DNA of 64,000 bases from Cavia porcellus (Eukaryota; Chordata; Mammalia; Rodentia; Caviidae). The notes beneath the pieces are model-generated. The model was not told where the DNA came from. It ran no database searches and worked only from the letters and a program-made list of their open reading frames with translations. The translations under genes were made by a program, and so were the position numbers. Shown here one piece after another: positions 11,364 through 21,897 of the stretch; position 1 is the first letter of the stretch; the number at the start of each line of letters is the position of its first letter. The stretch spans positions 29,401,519 to 29,465,518 of the forward strand of contig NW_026947485.1 of NCBI RefSeq assembly GCF_034190915.1, read 5' to 3'.

Positions 11364-12215
11364 TGTTGTAGTAAGGGATTGTAAGCAGAACAATTAGAAA
11401 CAGGACATGGAATTTATAATATTATTTTATGATGGTCACCCAGAGTTAACACAAGAAAGTGCAGGAAATCTATCTACAACACTAAAGACATAGAATATTC
11501 AGCCAAGGGCCTGGATTCCACAGCAATGTCCAGCATGAATCCAGATGAAAACCTAGAGTCTAGGGACTGGGGATTTAGCTCAGCAGCATAAGCGCCTGCC
11601 TTGCAAGCAGGCATTCATGAGTTCAATCCCTGGTACCGGAAAAAGACCAAAACAAGAAAAAAAACCTAGAGCCTCCCACGAGTCCAACTGGGAGTCTAGA
11701 GCCCACAAGAAGGACTTATGCCAGTTTCTTTTACGAATCTGTGCTAGGAAGACACAAGGGTCAGCAATGGAAGCTAGAAAGTCTATGCCAGCGGAATGGA
11801 GCTGTGCTGGTAGGTTGAGAGTTCTATGCTGGAGCCAAGTCATGCTCACAACAAAGACCAGGGCTGTCCTGAAAAGCACCACAGCCATCAACGACACGGA
11901 GGCCCCAAACTCCTCCAATGATAAGAATAGTCAAGTACATGCCAGGAAGACAGTGTGATGAGTTTCTTCTGGAGATTAAATGGCATATGTCTTCCCCTCC
12001 ACAGCCAGGAAGTGATGCTCGATGTAAAGACCAGAGCTCCTCCAGGAGAACCAATGGCTCAAATAGCAACACTTAATGAAACCATAACGCCTCGCCTCTC
12101 TCCTTCTCCATGTCTCTACGCTGGCAACTTTCCTCAGGTAGAACATCTACACTCAGCACCATGGTGATTTAATTCTGCTGGCATTAAGTTGACCACCAGC
12201 TTTTAATCCATAACA
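11364..12215. mobile_element. Probable solo LTR of an endogenous retrovirus
   Basis: The insert starts TGTTGTAGTAAGG and ends CCATAACA (TG...CA termini) and is flanked by ccaac (11359-11363) and ccaat (12216-12220), a 5-bp duplication with one mismatch. Removing the nested ID leaves about 740 bp, a normal LTR size. No gag, pol or env reading frame is present. The class is not assigned, and orientation is not fixed by a clear polyadenylation signal. It is annotated only as a dead remnant. Confidence 0.5.
11564..11662 (+). mobile_element. ID-type SINE nested in the LTR
   Basis: GGACTGGGGATTTAGCTCAG, then GAGTTCAATCCCTGGTACC and an A-rich tail. The flanks 'aaaacctagag' on both sides form the target-site duplication, so it inserted after the LTR. 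Confidence 0.85.
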
Positions 12216-12480
12216 CCAATTTAGCAAGACCCCATCTCAAAAGAAAGAAGGATTGATTCAAACCACCATTCTTTGATTATTTTTCTTGGTACATGTATCA
12301 ACTTAAACTGACCATTGATATTTTAATTAGAAAAGGAACACTAGGAAGAGTGGAAATTAATCTTGCAAAATTGAAAGCTGGTGAGCCAGACTTAAATGCC
12401 AACACAAGTCAGTCATGTAAGGAGACAACTGCCCCACCTCCAACCCTTTTATTGACACCTGTGTTTTCAAAGCACAAGAC

Positions 12481-12645
12481 CAGTCTGGCATAGTGGCACA
12501 GAGCTGTAATCCCAGCACTCCCAGCACTCAAGAGGCTGAGGCAGGAGAACTGCCATGAGTTTGAGGCCAGCCTAGGCTACATAGTGAGTGAGTTCAAGGA
12601 TAGCCTGAACTGCACAATGAGACGCTATCTCAAAAAAAAAAAAAA
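12481..12645 (+). mobile_element. B1 SINE
   Basis: 'gctgtaatcccagcactccc', 'gaggctgaggcaggagaact', 'gaggccagcctaggctacat', then the duplicated 'gttcaaggatagcctgaact' block and an A tail. Confidence 0.8.
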
Positions 12646-12763
12646 GACAGGATCACTACTGAATATCATCTCTAGTACCTTCAGCATAGCTGTGGTAGAG
12701 ATGGATGAGGCTATCGGAAACCCAGGTATATGGTACTTGCTCATATTCAGAATGAGAAATTCC

Positions 12764-12852
12764 AGGAGCTGAGGATGTAGCTCAGCAGAACAGTGCCTGC
12801 CTGCTTGGAAAGCACAAGGTCCTGAATTCATTTCCCAGGACTAAAAAAAAAG
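12764..12852 (+). mobile_element. ID-like SINE, variant subfamily
   Basis: 'gagctgaggatgtagctcag', 'cagtgcctgcctgcttggaa', 'tgaattcatttcccaggact', then an A tail. Confidence 0.65.
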
Positions 12853-13310
12853 AAAGGAAATTCCATAAATATAGAAGTTTCAGATGGGAGCCAACTCCAT
12901 GCAGAGGCCAAAAAATGAAAAGAAGAAAAAAGGAAAAATATACAGTCTAATAAGTAGCAGTACAACATTATTTTAACTAATCATTAAATAAAATTAGTTA
13001 CACAGAAACACATAAATTCAGATAATTTTTATGTTATACCAGTAAGTAAAAAAGACAGAATTTTTAAAAAGACAGAGGGAAAAAAATATGTGTAGGGGCA
13101 AAGACTGGACTGTAAAAAACAGCTGTATTTGAAGAATGTGACAGTAACTGGGTGTGATTTCCTCATTTTCTATGGTAATTTTGTATTTACGATATTATTA
13201 AACTATGCCATTTTCTCAGTGAACTGTCAGTATTGCAAGCAGATCATGGTTACTTTGAGAACTTCAATTTTGCTGATGATAAAACCACAGAGACAGACAG
13301 ACAGACTTTT
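12853..13310. other. Intergenic, nothing recognised
   Basis: AT-rich sequence with no repeat or coding assignment. Confidence 0.4.
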
Positions 13311-13401
13311 GGGGCTGGGGATTTAGCTCAGCGGCATAAGCGCCTGCCTTGCAAACAGGTAGTCGTGAGTTCGATCCCTGGTACCGGTAAAAAGAAAAAA
13401 G
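13311..13401 (+). mobile_element. ID-type SINE, near-consensus copy
   Basis: GGGGCTGGGGATTTAGCTCAG to GAGTTCGATCCCTGGTACCGG, with an A-rich tail. The flanks 'agactttt' on both sides support a target-site duplication. Confidence 0.85.
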
Positions 13402-13639
13402 ACACACAGACTTTTTTTCTACTTTTGTGTATAGTTGTATATTTTTATATTTCAAATCTTAGATAATTCATACTATATACATAGGTTTATAACCACCAAA
13501 CACAAGGCTTCTAAAATATAACGATTCTTTAAATCTGAAATTAAAATATAAGATTAGCCCTAATTACATTATTATTTGTGCATTTTTGAAGCACAAAATT
13601 TCAGGGGCAAGGGACATCATTCAATGGTAGATAGGTAAG

Positions 13640-14095
13640 CTGTGATAGTTAAGCTGAATTGTCAACTTGATTGGCTTTAGGGGCTTTAAGGCCAGATAAT
13701 AACTTAGCAAAGTACATTTACATGTGTGTCTGAGTGGGTCAGACAGGTGTAGCCTCTGGTGTGATATCACTAGCCCTCCCCTCTGGTGCTCATGCTAACC
13801 ACTCTGCTTCCTGGCTACCATAAACTGCTCTACTTGCTTTGCTTTACATTCCCTTCTGCCATACTTCTGCCTTGGAGCTAGATGTCCATGGACTGGATCT
13901 CCGAAACCATGAGCCAAATTAAACCTCTCTTCCTTTAAATTGCAGCTGTCATTGGGGATTTTGCTCAGAGGTATAAGCACCTCCATGGTGAATATGAGGT
14001 TGTGAGTTCATTCCCCAGTACCAAAAGTAAATAAATAAACAAAATTGCAGCTGTCACGTATTTGGTCCCAGCAACAAAAGACTAATATACTTGCC
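13640..14095 (+). mobile_element. Unclassified interspersed repeat with nested ID
   Basis: It starts 'gtgatagttaagctgaattg' and ends 'ccagcaacaaaagactaata', a pattern I associate with a common mammalian interspersed repeat but cannot name. An ID-like SINE (about 13951-14040) interrupts it, flanked by duplicated 'aaattgcagctgtc' (13937-13950 and about 14042-14055). Confidence 0.45.
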
Positions 14096-14454
14096 TAGCT
14101 GGTGTGACACCCCGTTGAATCCCCAAAACCACAAATTAATAACAATAACAATAACCCTGCAAACCAGTGCCGTGTGCAGGCAATTGCCAGTGGAGGGACA
14201 GCCAGACCCCAGTCCCTTCTGGTACATGGGCTGGCAAACAAGAAGAGCCAATCCCCCCCCCACATACCCCATAAGCAACCAATTGATCCAGATAAACACA
14301 GGCTGTGATGATAGATATTGGGGTGAAATGCAATTTGATGCTTGTCGTGTTTTGGTGTTTCACTGACCTTGCAGGTCTAGGGCCAGTAGTTTGATCATCT
14401 ATTCAGAGGAGAGTGGTACACAGTGTGGCATCTGGGGAGGGAGCTCCTTCTGAA
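14096..14454. other. Intergenic, nothing recognised
   Basis: No confident repeat, RNA or coding assignment. Confidence 0.35.
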
Positions 14455-15000
14455 AGTGGTAGCCATTGTTAATTCCCTATGAGCTTGTTTTGAAGTCCTG
14501 TGTCATTTTCATTGTTTTGTTGGGTTGGGTTTTGTTCTGTTTTGCTTTATTTTGTTAAACCTAATGACATGAGCAGCTATTTCAAAGATAGCAAGATATG
14601 TCATGGTAGCCATTTTGGATTTACTTCTGTTTTGTTTTGAAGTCCTTTATTATATTCATTGTTTGTTTTTTGTTTGTTTGTTTGGGGTTGGTTTTTTGGG
14701 GGGTAACCAGGGATCAAACTCACAACCATGTGCTTGTAAGGCAGGCACTTACACTGAAGAGCTAAATCCCCAGCCCACTGTTTTGTTTTTATTGGCTCTA
14801 TTCTGTTTTGTTGTTTGATTTTTACTATGTCTGAAATTATCTGCAGCTATTTTTAAGACAACAAGAAGCATTATGGTAACTATTGTTGATTTCGTATTGT
14901 TTTAAAGTCCTGTATCACTTACACTGGTTTGTTTTGATTGGTTTTATTCTGTTTTATTTTCCTTGGTTTTAGCCTCTTTAAAGTAAAAAATAATAATAAA
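14455..15000 (+). repeat. Second copy of the ~145-bp tandem LINE 3' UTR repeat
   Basis: Units begin near 14570 ('agcagctatttcaaagatag') and 14842 ('agctatttttaagacaacaa'), preceded by a partial unit. They share the 'ttttgaagtcctgtatca' and T/G-rich blocks with 5230-5790. An ID SINE in minus orientation (14688-14776) splits one unit. Another short piece is at 15192-15260. No ORF1 is found here, so this is a 5'-truncated or fragmentary copy. Confidence 0.55.
14688..14776 (-). mobile_element. ID-type SINE, minus strand
   Basis: It ends GAGCTAAATCCCCAGCCC at 14776, with the reverse-complement B box 'ccagggatcaaactcac'. Inserted in the tandem repeat. Confidence 0.8.
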
Positions 15001-15094
15001 GAAAACATTTCACATGTGATGATTAAAGGAACAGGTTACAAAGTCTAACTTTGTTAATCACTCACTATACAAAGGCAAGGGGCTTTCAGATCTT

Positions 15095-15185
15095 CCCTAC
15101 GCCTTGCTTGCTCTATTTATAAAGGGAATAAAACTCATAAGGTTGCTGTGAGGAATAATTGAGATAATGATATAAAACTCTTATG
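15095..15185 (+). mobile_element. MIR fragment
   Basis: 'tataaagggaataaaactca' followed by 'taaggttgctgtgaggaata' and 'attgagataatgatataaaa' matches the MIR core region. Confidence 0.6.
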
Positions 15186-15887
15186 TCTTATAATCTGAGC
15201 AACTACTTTGAAGATAACAATATACAATATATTAATCATTGTTAATCTCAAAGAAAAAATTCTCTTAACTCAGCATCTAATACCAAGAAAGCCTTCAATA
15301 TTAATATAAAAAATTCATGACAATTTGCTGAAGTCTGATTACTCTCATACAATGCATATTTTCATGTAAGATAATTAACTGCAAATTCTTTTAGTTGATA
15401 GCACATCACACTGATGATGGAAAACTTTGCCCTTCTATGGTTTCTAAGTCAAGTAGGGACCAGGAAGCTAACATCACAAAAGTGTCTTGGGCAGGGTAAG
15501 TAAGAAGATTAGCACTCTCGATTTTATCACTGTTTCATCCAGAAAAACATGTAAACAGTCTCTGAAATGGAAAAAATAAAGTAGGCCAGATGGTTTCTCT
15601 TTACAGGGCAGGCAGGGATCTCAGCTGTTATCCTTACTGTAGAGTTCATGAAGGCAAGTAGGAAGAAAACCTCAGTGCCAAAGCTAGTTATTCAAATCTG
15701 CTTATTCTTAACTCTTAGAATTTTAGTACTTATTACTATAATACCATGCTTAATATATTAATTATTAATGCTATTAACATATGTAGCCTGAAATCTGGCC
15801 TTCTGATTTTTTGACACACACACACACCAATAAGAACAGTCATATTTTTTTTAACACTTAAGAATTTGAAAACAAATAAAAGAATTT

Positions 15888-15985
15888 GAGGGCTAGGAGT
15901 GTAGCTCAGTGGTAGAGCACATATTTAGCATGAATGAGCCTCTAGGTTCAGTCCTCAGAACTAAAAACAAAAACAAGTACAACCT
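15888..15985 (+). mobile_element. ID-like SINE, older form
   Basis: 'gggctaggagtgtagctcag' with 'tggtagagcacatatttagc', then 'taggttcagtcctcagaact' and an A-rich tail. Confidence 0.7.
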
Positions 15986-16261
15986 GTGATTGAGAAACAC
16001 AAAATACAAGTATCCACAAGTGATCACATTCATAAGTAGGACCTTAAAAAGTTGATCTCATAGAAGCCAAAATCAGAATGGTGGTTATCACAGACTCGGG
16101 ACAATAAAGAAAGAAAGATTACTTAACAAGAGAATATGTTTTTGACAGGAGGAATAAATTCTGATATTCTGTAGAACATCAGGGTGAATATATTTAACAA
16201 TAATGTATTATATATCTCAAAATAGAAGAAACTGAAAGAATTTGAAAATACAATAAATGAT

Positions 16262-16375
16262 TGGGAGCCAGATTCTGTGGTGCACATTGTAAACCCAACA
16301 CACTGGAAGTCTGAGCCAAGAGGGTCTCAACACTGAGCCCAAGCTGGACAAGTAAAAGAAGCAAGAGAAAAAGGG
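16262..16375 (+). mobile_element. Old B1-like SINE
   Basis: 'ggagccagattctgtggtgc', 'acactggaagtctgagccaa', 'gagcccaagctggacaagta'. Strongly diverged. It marks roughly the last SINE before the repeat-poor Hox domain. Confidence 0.45.
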
Positions 16376-16959
16376 AAGGAGGGAACTTGCTTTGATGAAT
16401 GTTCCAATTACTGAGTTCATTCCCCAACGTATTCATGAATCAAAACGTCACACGGTACTTTAAAAATACATACAAATATTGTGTCATTCAAAATCACATG
16501 GGTGCATGTGTACACACACATAGGTGTCCTGAATTCCAGTCCAGTGCACTTTCGACCACAAAGGTCTGTCACCTCCTGTTGCTGGAAGTCAGGGTTCCTG
16601 CCCTCAAGAAGCTTAAGATCTACTTAAGCTAACAGTCAAGACGAACGCATGTGCAGAGTCCAGTCCACTATTCCGAGTGATTCTTAACAAATTCACGTGT
16701 GAAAAATGGAGCTATTAGGAAAGGCTTAGCACCAACAGTGAGGAGTAACACGAGAAACGTTCTAGAAAACAAATGAGCCTTGAAGCAAACCTTTATGATC
16801 AAGTTTGACTCAGCAACTGAAGAACGAAGCTAAGTTGTTCCCAAAACACCCGAGTTTTAAACTTCTACCCCTGACCCACGCTGCCACCCCTACTATTGCA
16901 AACAGTCTAAGTCTGAACCTAAGCGGGATGAGGACGTCCCTAAGTTGGGTGCGTTGTGA

Positions 16960-17620
16960 AGACACCGCGGAAGGGTCAGACTGAGGCAGGGCTCCCCTTC
17001 CAAATCTTAACCGACGGGAAGGGGCGCGGCCGCTGACCTGGGGTCTTCCAGAGAAGAAGGCGGGTCCTTCCTCCTGGGGCGGGAGGCCCTCCCAGGGGCC
17101 GGGCGCGGCCCACCAGCTTCGGCCTCCCCTCGGGGAGAAGCGGGATCCGCGGGCCTGGCGGGAAAGCGAGGAAGCGCGAGGCTCTCGAGGGCTGCGACCC
17201 AAACTGGCTCTCCCCGGCCAGCCCCAGCCTTGGGCGGACCAACGCGCAGCCCGCGGCGCGACCCGACGTGGGCCTCGCGCTCAGGGCGTCTGCGGCGCCT
17301 GTGCGCTTCGCCCGCTCGGTTCCGCCCGCGACCTGCGCCGCCGGGCCGGAAGAGCCCGGATGCTGCGCTCGCCGGCGGCGCGGCGTGAGGCGGGGAGGGC
17401 GCGTCCCGGCCCCCACCCACCGGGCGGCCGCGAGGGCCCGGGGCTGGGCTCCTCCCGCGGCGCCCCTGCGGCCCTGTCGCCCTGAGGCCGGCGCCCTTGG
17501 TGCCGCGGACCGAGTGGGAGCGGCCGCCGCCGCCGCTCCAGCGACCGCGTAGATCGGCCGCCGCGCCGAGCTCGCGCCGGGGCTCGGACAGCTGCTCCCT
17601 GCACGGTTCCTGAACTCCTG
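16960..17620. promoter_or_regulatory. Isolated CpG island about 6 kb beyond HOXA1
   Basis: A sharply bounded ~0.65 kb GC- and CpG-dense block in AT-rich surroundings. It includes GCC/GGC-rich runs near 17520 and many CGCG/GCGGCG words. Overlapping ORFs in several frames on both strands (up to 146 aa) are a by-product of GC richness and show no domain. On the minus strand CCAG|GTCAGC at about 17031-17040 could serve as a splice donor. CpG islands usually mark promoters, so an unannotated transcript start is possible. I recognise no product. Confidence 0.6.
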
Positions 17621-18466
17621 AAGCTGATATTCCGTTTGCTCCTCAAAAGGGAAAATCCCCGGTCATAGTGTACCATAACCGAATTGCTGATAGTTCGGTG
17701 GGGTTGGGTGGAGGGGTAGGTTTGCCTTTTTTAAATCATCACTTTCTGCCTTCTTCTTCTTCTTCTTCTTACGGTACTCTGGCGAGTTTTCTTTTAAAAA
17801 CGAAGCGAATTATAATTTGTAAAATGTTTAGAGCGTTCAAGAAATATCCCAGTTTGAAAAGGAAAAACTGCAGCTTTTTTCCATTTTCTGTTGTGAGCAG
17901 TTGTATATTGTTCCTAGCCAATTAAGCACACAAGCCTAAAATGAAAATACAAGACAGTCAGATTGCTATAACTTAACTTTGTAATGGAGCCTTTTTTCAA
18001 GTTTTTATCAAATAAAATTTAATATGCTGTTTTTAAAATGCTGACACATTTTAGTTGTGCCTGAAAATCTCGAGAAAGAAACATTGTTCTCTTCGTCTAT
18101 TTCCAATAAATTTAAAATGCAACCTCTCAAGGACAGTTAGTAGAACACAGGGTTTGAGGTTACCCTCTCCTTTAAAAAAAAAAAAAAAGCAGACCCTTTC
18201 AAAGGTTAACAGTTGCTTGATTAATATTTGGTGTGAAGTTCTGTATTGAAAATCAGCTATATGTAATGGGCTGGTATTTAAAATAAGGGACTAAAACGCT
18301 GAGGATTTCTGTTTTGCTCTTCAAATATTGACAGCCATTGATGTCCTTTGAGGAAAAGGTTCTACTGGGATTAGCAGGACCCCAAGGAGATCAAATGAGG
18401 AAACTATGGAAGTTTGTGTTGCAAAAGAAAAGAAAGTTATGTTAATAATTTGGGCTTGGGGGCAAG

Positions 18467-18511
<45 letters not shown>

Positions 18512-20038
18512 CTTTTCCTGTTCTGTCTTACTTTTGTATATTAAGAAAGTGTTTTTTAAAAGGCAATTTGCCCAACATATTACTAATAGAACAAAGTGGT
18601 ACAAATGTTTAACTCAGAGTTTTCAAATATTCAGTAGTCCAGAGGACTTAAAAGTCAAGGATTTTTTTAAAAGTCAAGGATTTGACTGAGTGATCAGTGA
18701 AACCGAAGTAGAAAAAAGTAAATTATATCCAGCTTGAAACAAATTACATAGAATAAATTTGGGGGATTAAACCAGAATTTTAGAATTAAAAATTGCATTG
18801 GGCTCAAGTATAAGCTACTCTGATTTGATTTTAAATTGAGTAAATACTAATGACTGACTGTACCCTTCATCAAATCAGTCCTTCTCTGGGTGGTTTTCCT
18901 GATACATAAAACGAGAGGTTGGATAGATAAATTTCATTCAATTAGATCCCATCCTAGGCACAAGGCATTCTAAAGGAGAGTTTTGTATGTTTCAGAAATG
19001 CAGGCACAAGGTAGGCTTATCTGTGGTAGAGAGTCACCAGTTATTCATCCAGTGAGGAGTTTATCTGACAGCAGCTTGCTAACTTGCATTCTTGTGTGTA
19101 TTGAAAAAGACCATTTCTAAGAAAAAGAAAGGTATTTTACTTACATCCAATATAAAGATGCCATCCATCCACTAATTTTGAAATTTTACAGCAGAAAGGT
19201 CTCATGTCTCTCGCAATAGTAAATTAGACTCAAACACCTAAAGGTTCTACTTCCAAAATGATTATTCTTAAGGAAGAAACACAAACAGCAGTGACCATTT
19301 TTCACAGACGTGCTCAGCCATCAGGAAAGCTTAATAAATCCCTATTTAGTATGCATTTATGCAGTGATTACATGAACTTTGACCTCTGGAGAGCTGTAGC
19401 AATTAGCTTCAGTGTCCAGCATCTTCTATCCACCATTTCCCACTGCCTTTCTTGGGTCCTCTTTTTTTCATCTCAGTAGTTTAAAGGTGTAAAATTTTAA
19501 AGTTGACTTTCCACCTGAATATTCACAAGTCAAATCACCCTCTGATCCCTACCACTGTTGTCAGAAGACTCACCTCAGGTGGATATTGGGGCTTGAATTG
19601 TCAATATTACTTAAATGCAAATAGATTTCAATTCAGTCTTGTGCTGTACTTTCCTAAAGATAAACTTTAATGGCCCAAAGAGTTTCATTTCATAGCTCAC
19701 AGCATCCGATATAAATTGGATCTCTTCCCTCAGACTAATCTGACATTTTAAAAATAGTCAATGTAATTTAAGTCAAATGAAGCCTAGTGGATAGAGGGAG
19801 CAGAGGAAGGGCAGCTGGAAGCTTCCAAAAGGAAGGAAGAAAAGAAAGAAAAGAAGAGAACCAGGCGAGAAGAGGAAAGTGTATTAAGTTTCTAGTAAAC
19901 ATTGTTTTGCAAAAGAATAATAGGAAAGTTGCCCCTTTCCCAGAGAGGGATGGGACTATAATTGTTGCCTTTAGCTAGAGCACAGATAAACCGCTGGGAC
20001 TCTTTCTAAAGTGACCCATCACTGCATTCATCTCTTCT
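17621..20038. other. HOXA1 3' flank, single-copy AT-rich DNA
   Basis: No gene seen. A (TG)n microsatellite of about 40 bp lies at 18470-18509 and a short (TTC)n at about 17753-17770. Interspersed repeats are virtually absent, in contrast to 1-16.4 kb. Confidence 0.5.
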
Positions 20039-20055
20039 TGAACTTTCGGTGAACC
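20039..20055 (-). promoter_or_regulatory. HOXA1 3' retinoic acid response element (DR5)
   Basis: The minus strand reads GGTTCA-CCGAA-AGTTCA, a direct repeat of RGKTCA half-sites spaced by 5 bp, the classic RAR/RXR element. It is identical to my recollection of the conserved Hoxa1 3' RARE sequence in mouse and human, which is needed for retinoid induction of Hoxa1 in the early hindbrain. It lies 3.2 kb beyond the HOXA1 stop codon and about 4.7 kb from its start codon, the expected location. Confidence 0.9.
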
Positions 20056-21860
20056 TGAGATTAAACAGGGGTGAGCAGCTAAGCAGTTTGTTGTTAGCAG
20101 CCTTTTCAACAACCCTTTCAGACTGAGTAAATATTGATCGGTTTGAATCTGATTGCCCCAGAGGAAAACACCACCACATCTGAATAGCCTCCAAAAGTAA
20201 ACTTTCAAAGGTGAAGCCCAGAGCAGACTTCAGAGTCACAGCAAGATCTCAACTCAGCTAGTTTGGGGATACCCTAAATTTTAGGACTATTTTGGTTGAC
20301 TATAGAGAAAGTGAATTTTTAATTCTATATTGCAATTATCTAGGTCTGTAATTCAGACTCTTGTTTTATTCTTAAACTTATCAATAAAATATTTTGGTTT
20401 CTCTTTTTATGTTGTTTCAGTTACAGTTGCTTTCAATGAGGAGCTAACTGTGCTCCCCAGAGACCAAAACAGAAGAAGCAAGACCTTGAAATAGGATGTG
20501 TTAAATGCTTTTGATTTAATCGATTGGGACAGCTAAAAAGATACAAATGTTTTCCTTGTTGAAAGGTATATTAATGTTTCCTAAATGCATTGCTTGTTAA
20601 CTGATTTATTCCATGACATAAAGAAGGCTAGAGTTTAGACATAATTTATCGTTCTGCTCTTGCGTTCAGCTACATTAAAATCAGCACCTAGAAGACTGGA
20701 ATCTCTAGGATTCCAGCGGGTTGGCCCTGCTTTTAGATATTGAAATCAAGACTGTGGCATGCAAATGACACTTTAACACATTAAAGTATTTGGAAACCAA
20801 CCATCTGTTTTGCTGTGTGGCCTTACACTAATAAACAAAAGATACAGTACAAGGCCAGGCGGGGAAATGAAAGAAAGGTTTGGCTGCCTTTGAAGTTCTC
20901 CATCCTCTTCAGTCTTTTAGAGGCCACCTCAGAACCCAGCTTATGGTGAGGGGAGGGCACCCATGCCCTTGATATGGCCGCCGCACCCGCGCCTACAGAG
21001 GCTGGGCTTGGCAGTGCAAGAAATCTCATGGGTACTCTAGAAAACCTGCAAATTCCAAGTTTTTGTAGCATTTTCTTCCCAGCCCATTCTTTTAAAACAC
21101 CCTTTGGGCAGGAAGGAAGTCATATGTCTGTATTTGTTTGGGATGCTATAAAATTTCTGCTGTGCCCTTTGGGCTCAAATCCTCCAGATATGTGTGAAAG
21201 TGAAGGGAAAGTGCCAAAAGGTCTGGGAGGAGAAGCACTTTGAATCTTATCATGTGCTGGTCTACTTACCCTGTTTCAGATCTGAGGCATGCTTTGGTCA
21301 GAAATAACTTGGATATGGAAAGGCCAAGCTAGCTTCCACAGTTCATCTGAAGAACTTATTAAGCCCAGCGAAGAAAATGACAGTTTTTTTCTGGGCTATG
21401 TGGCAAGAAATTAGAGCTGTGAACCTTGTGCAACCCTGATGGCTCTGAAATCAAAGCTAAGTCTGAAGGAATGAGATGTGTAACCCAGAGACGGGGGTAA
21501 GGAGGAGCAGGAAAGGATGGATGTTGACAGGAAGAATGGGGAAGGGATGCAAGGATTTACTCAAAACAGATCGCACTCAATTTAAAGGGTAGAATATATT
21601 GGAACATTGCCTGACAATCCAAAAAGAAGGAAGAGGGGTGAGTGGGGCCTCATCCTTACAAGAGCTTTATACAGGACCTAATTAAATGTGAATCTCTTAG
21701 CTCTTGGTTCACTGATGTGAGGAAAGACTGACTGAAGACAGTTTCATTTTGAAGGGGGCTCTGTTTATATACATGTCAACATTCAGTTGGAGGTGAAAAG
21801 GTTAGTACTTAACCCAGGAAGTATCCATGTTTGTTTCACAAATAGATCTGCTTCATAAAT
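20056..21860. other. HOXA1 3' enhancer flank
   Basis: Single-copy sequence next to the RARE. A TATTGATCGG word at about 20132-20141 resembles a PBX-HOX half-matched site. No ORF with coding character. Confidence 0.4.
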
Positions 21861-21891
21861 TTCTTCACTATTCTTTTTTCTCATGATAAAC

Positions 21892-21897
21892 TTTATT
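21892..21897 (-). terminator. HOXA1: Candidate HOXA1 polyadenylation signal
   Basis: TTTATT on the plus strand is AATAAA on the HOXA1 strand, about 1.4 kb past the stop, which agrees with the long HOXA1 3' UTR I recall in human. Other AATAAA matches nearer the stop (for example 22646-22651) are alternatives. Confidence 0.4.

Larger units (their letters stand above)
11270..12250 (+). mobile_element. B1-type SINE split by a probable solo LTR
   Basis: The left part (11270-11358, 'gcctgtaatcccagagctct' to 'agcctggacaattta') and the right part (12216-12250, 'aatttagcaagaccccatct' plus A-rich tail) together form one 7SL-derived SINE. The 0.85 kb between them is a later insertion (see 11364-12215). 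Confidence 0.65.

Noticed and set aside
16810..17676. Overlapping ORFs of 94-146 aa on both strands in the CpG island
   Set aside because: Arg/Pro/Ala/Gly-rich in all frames with no domain, as expected from stop-codon depletion in GC-rich DNA.
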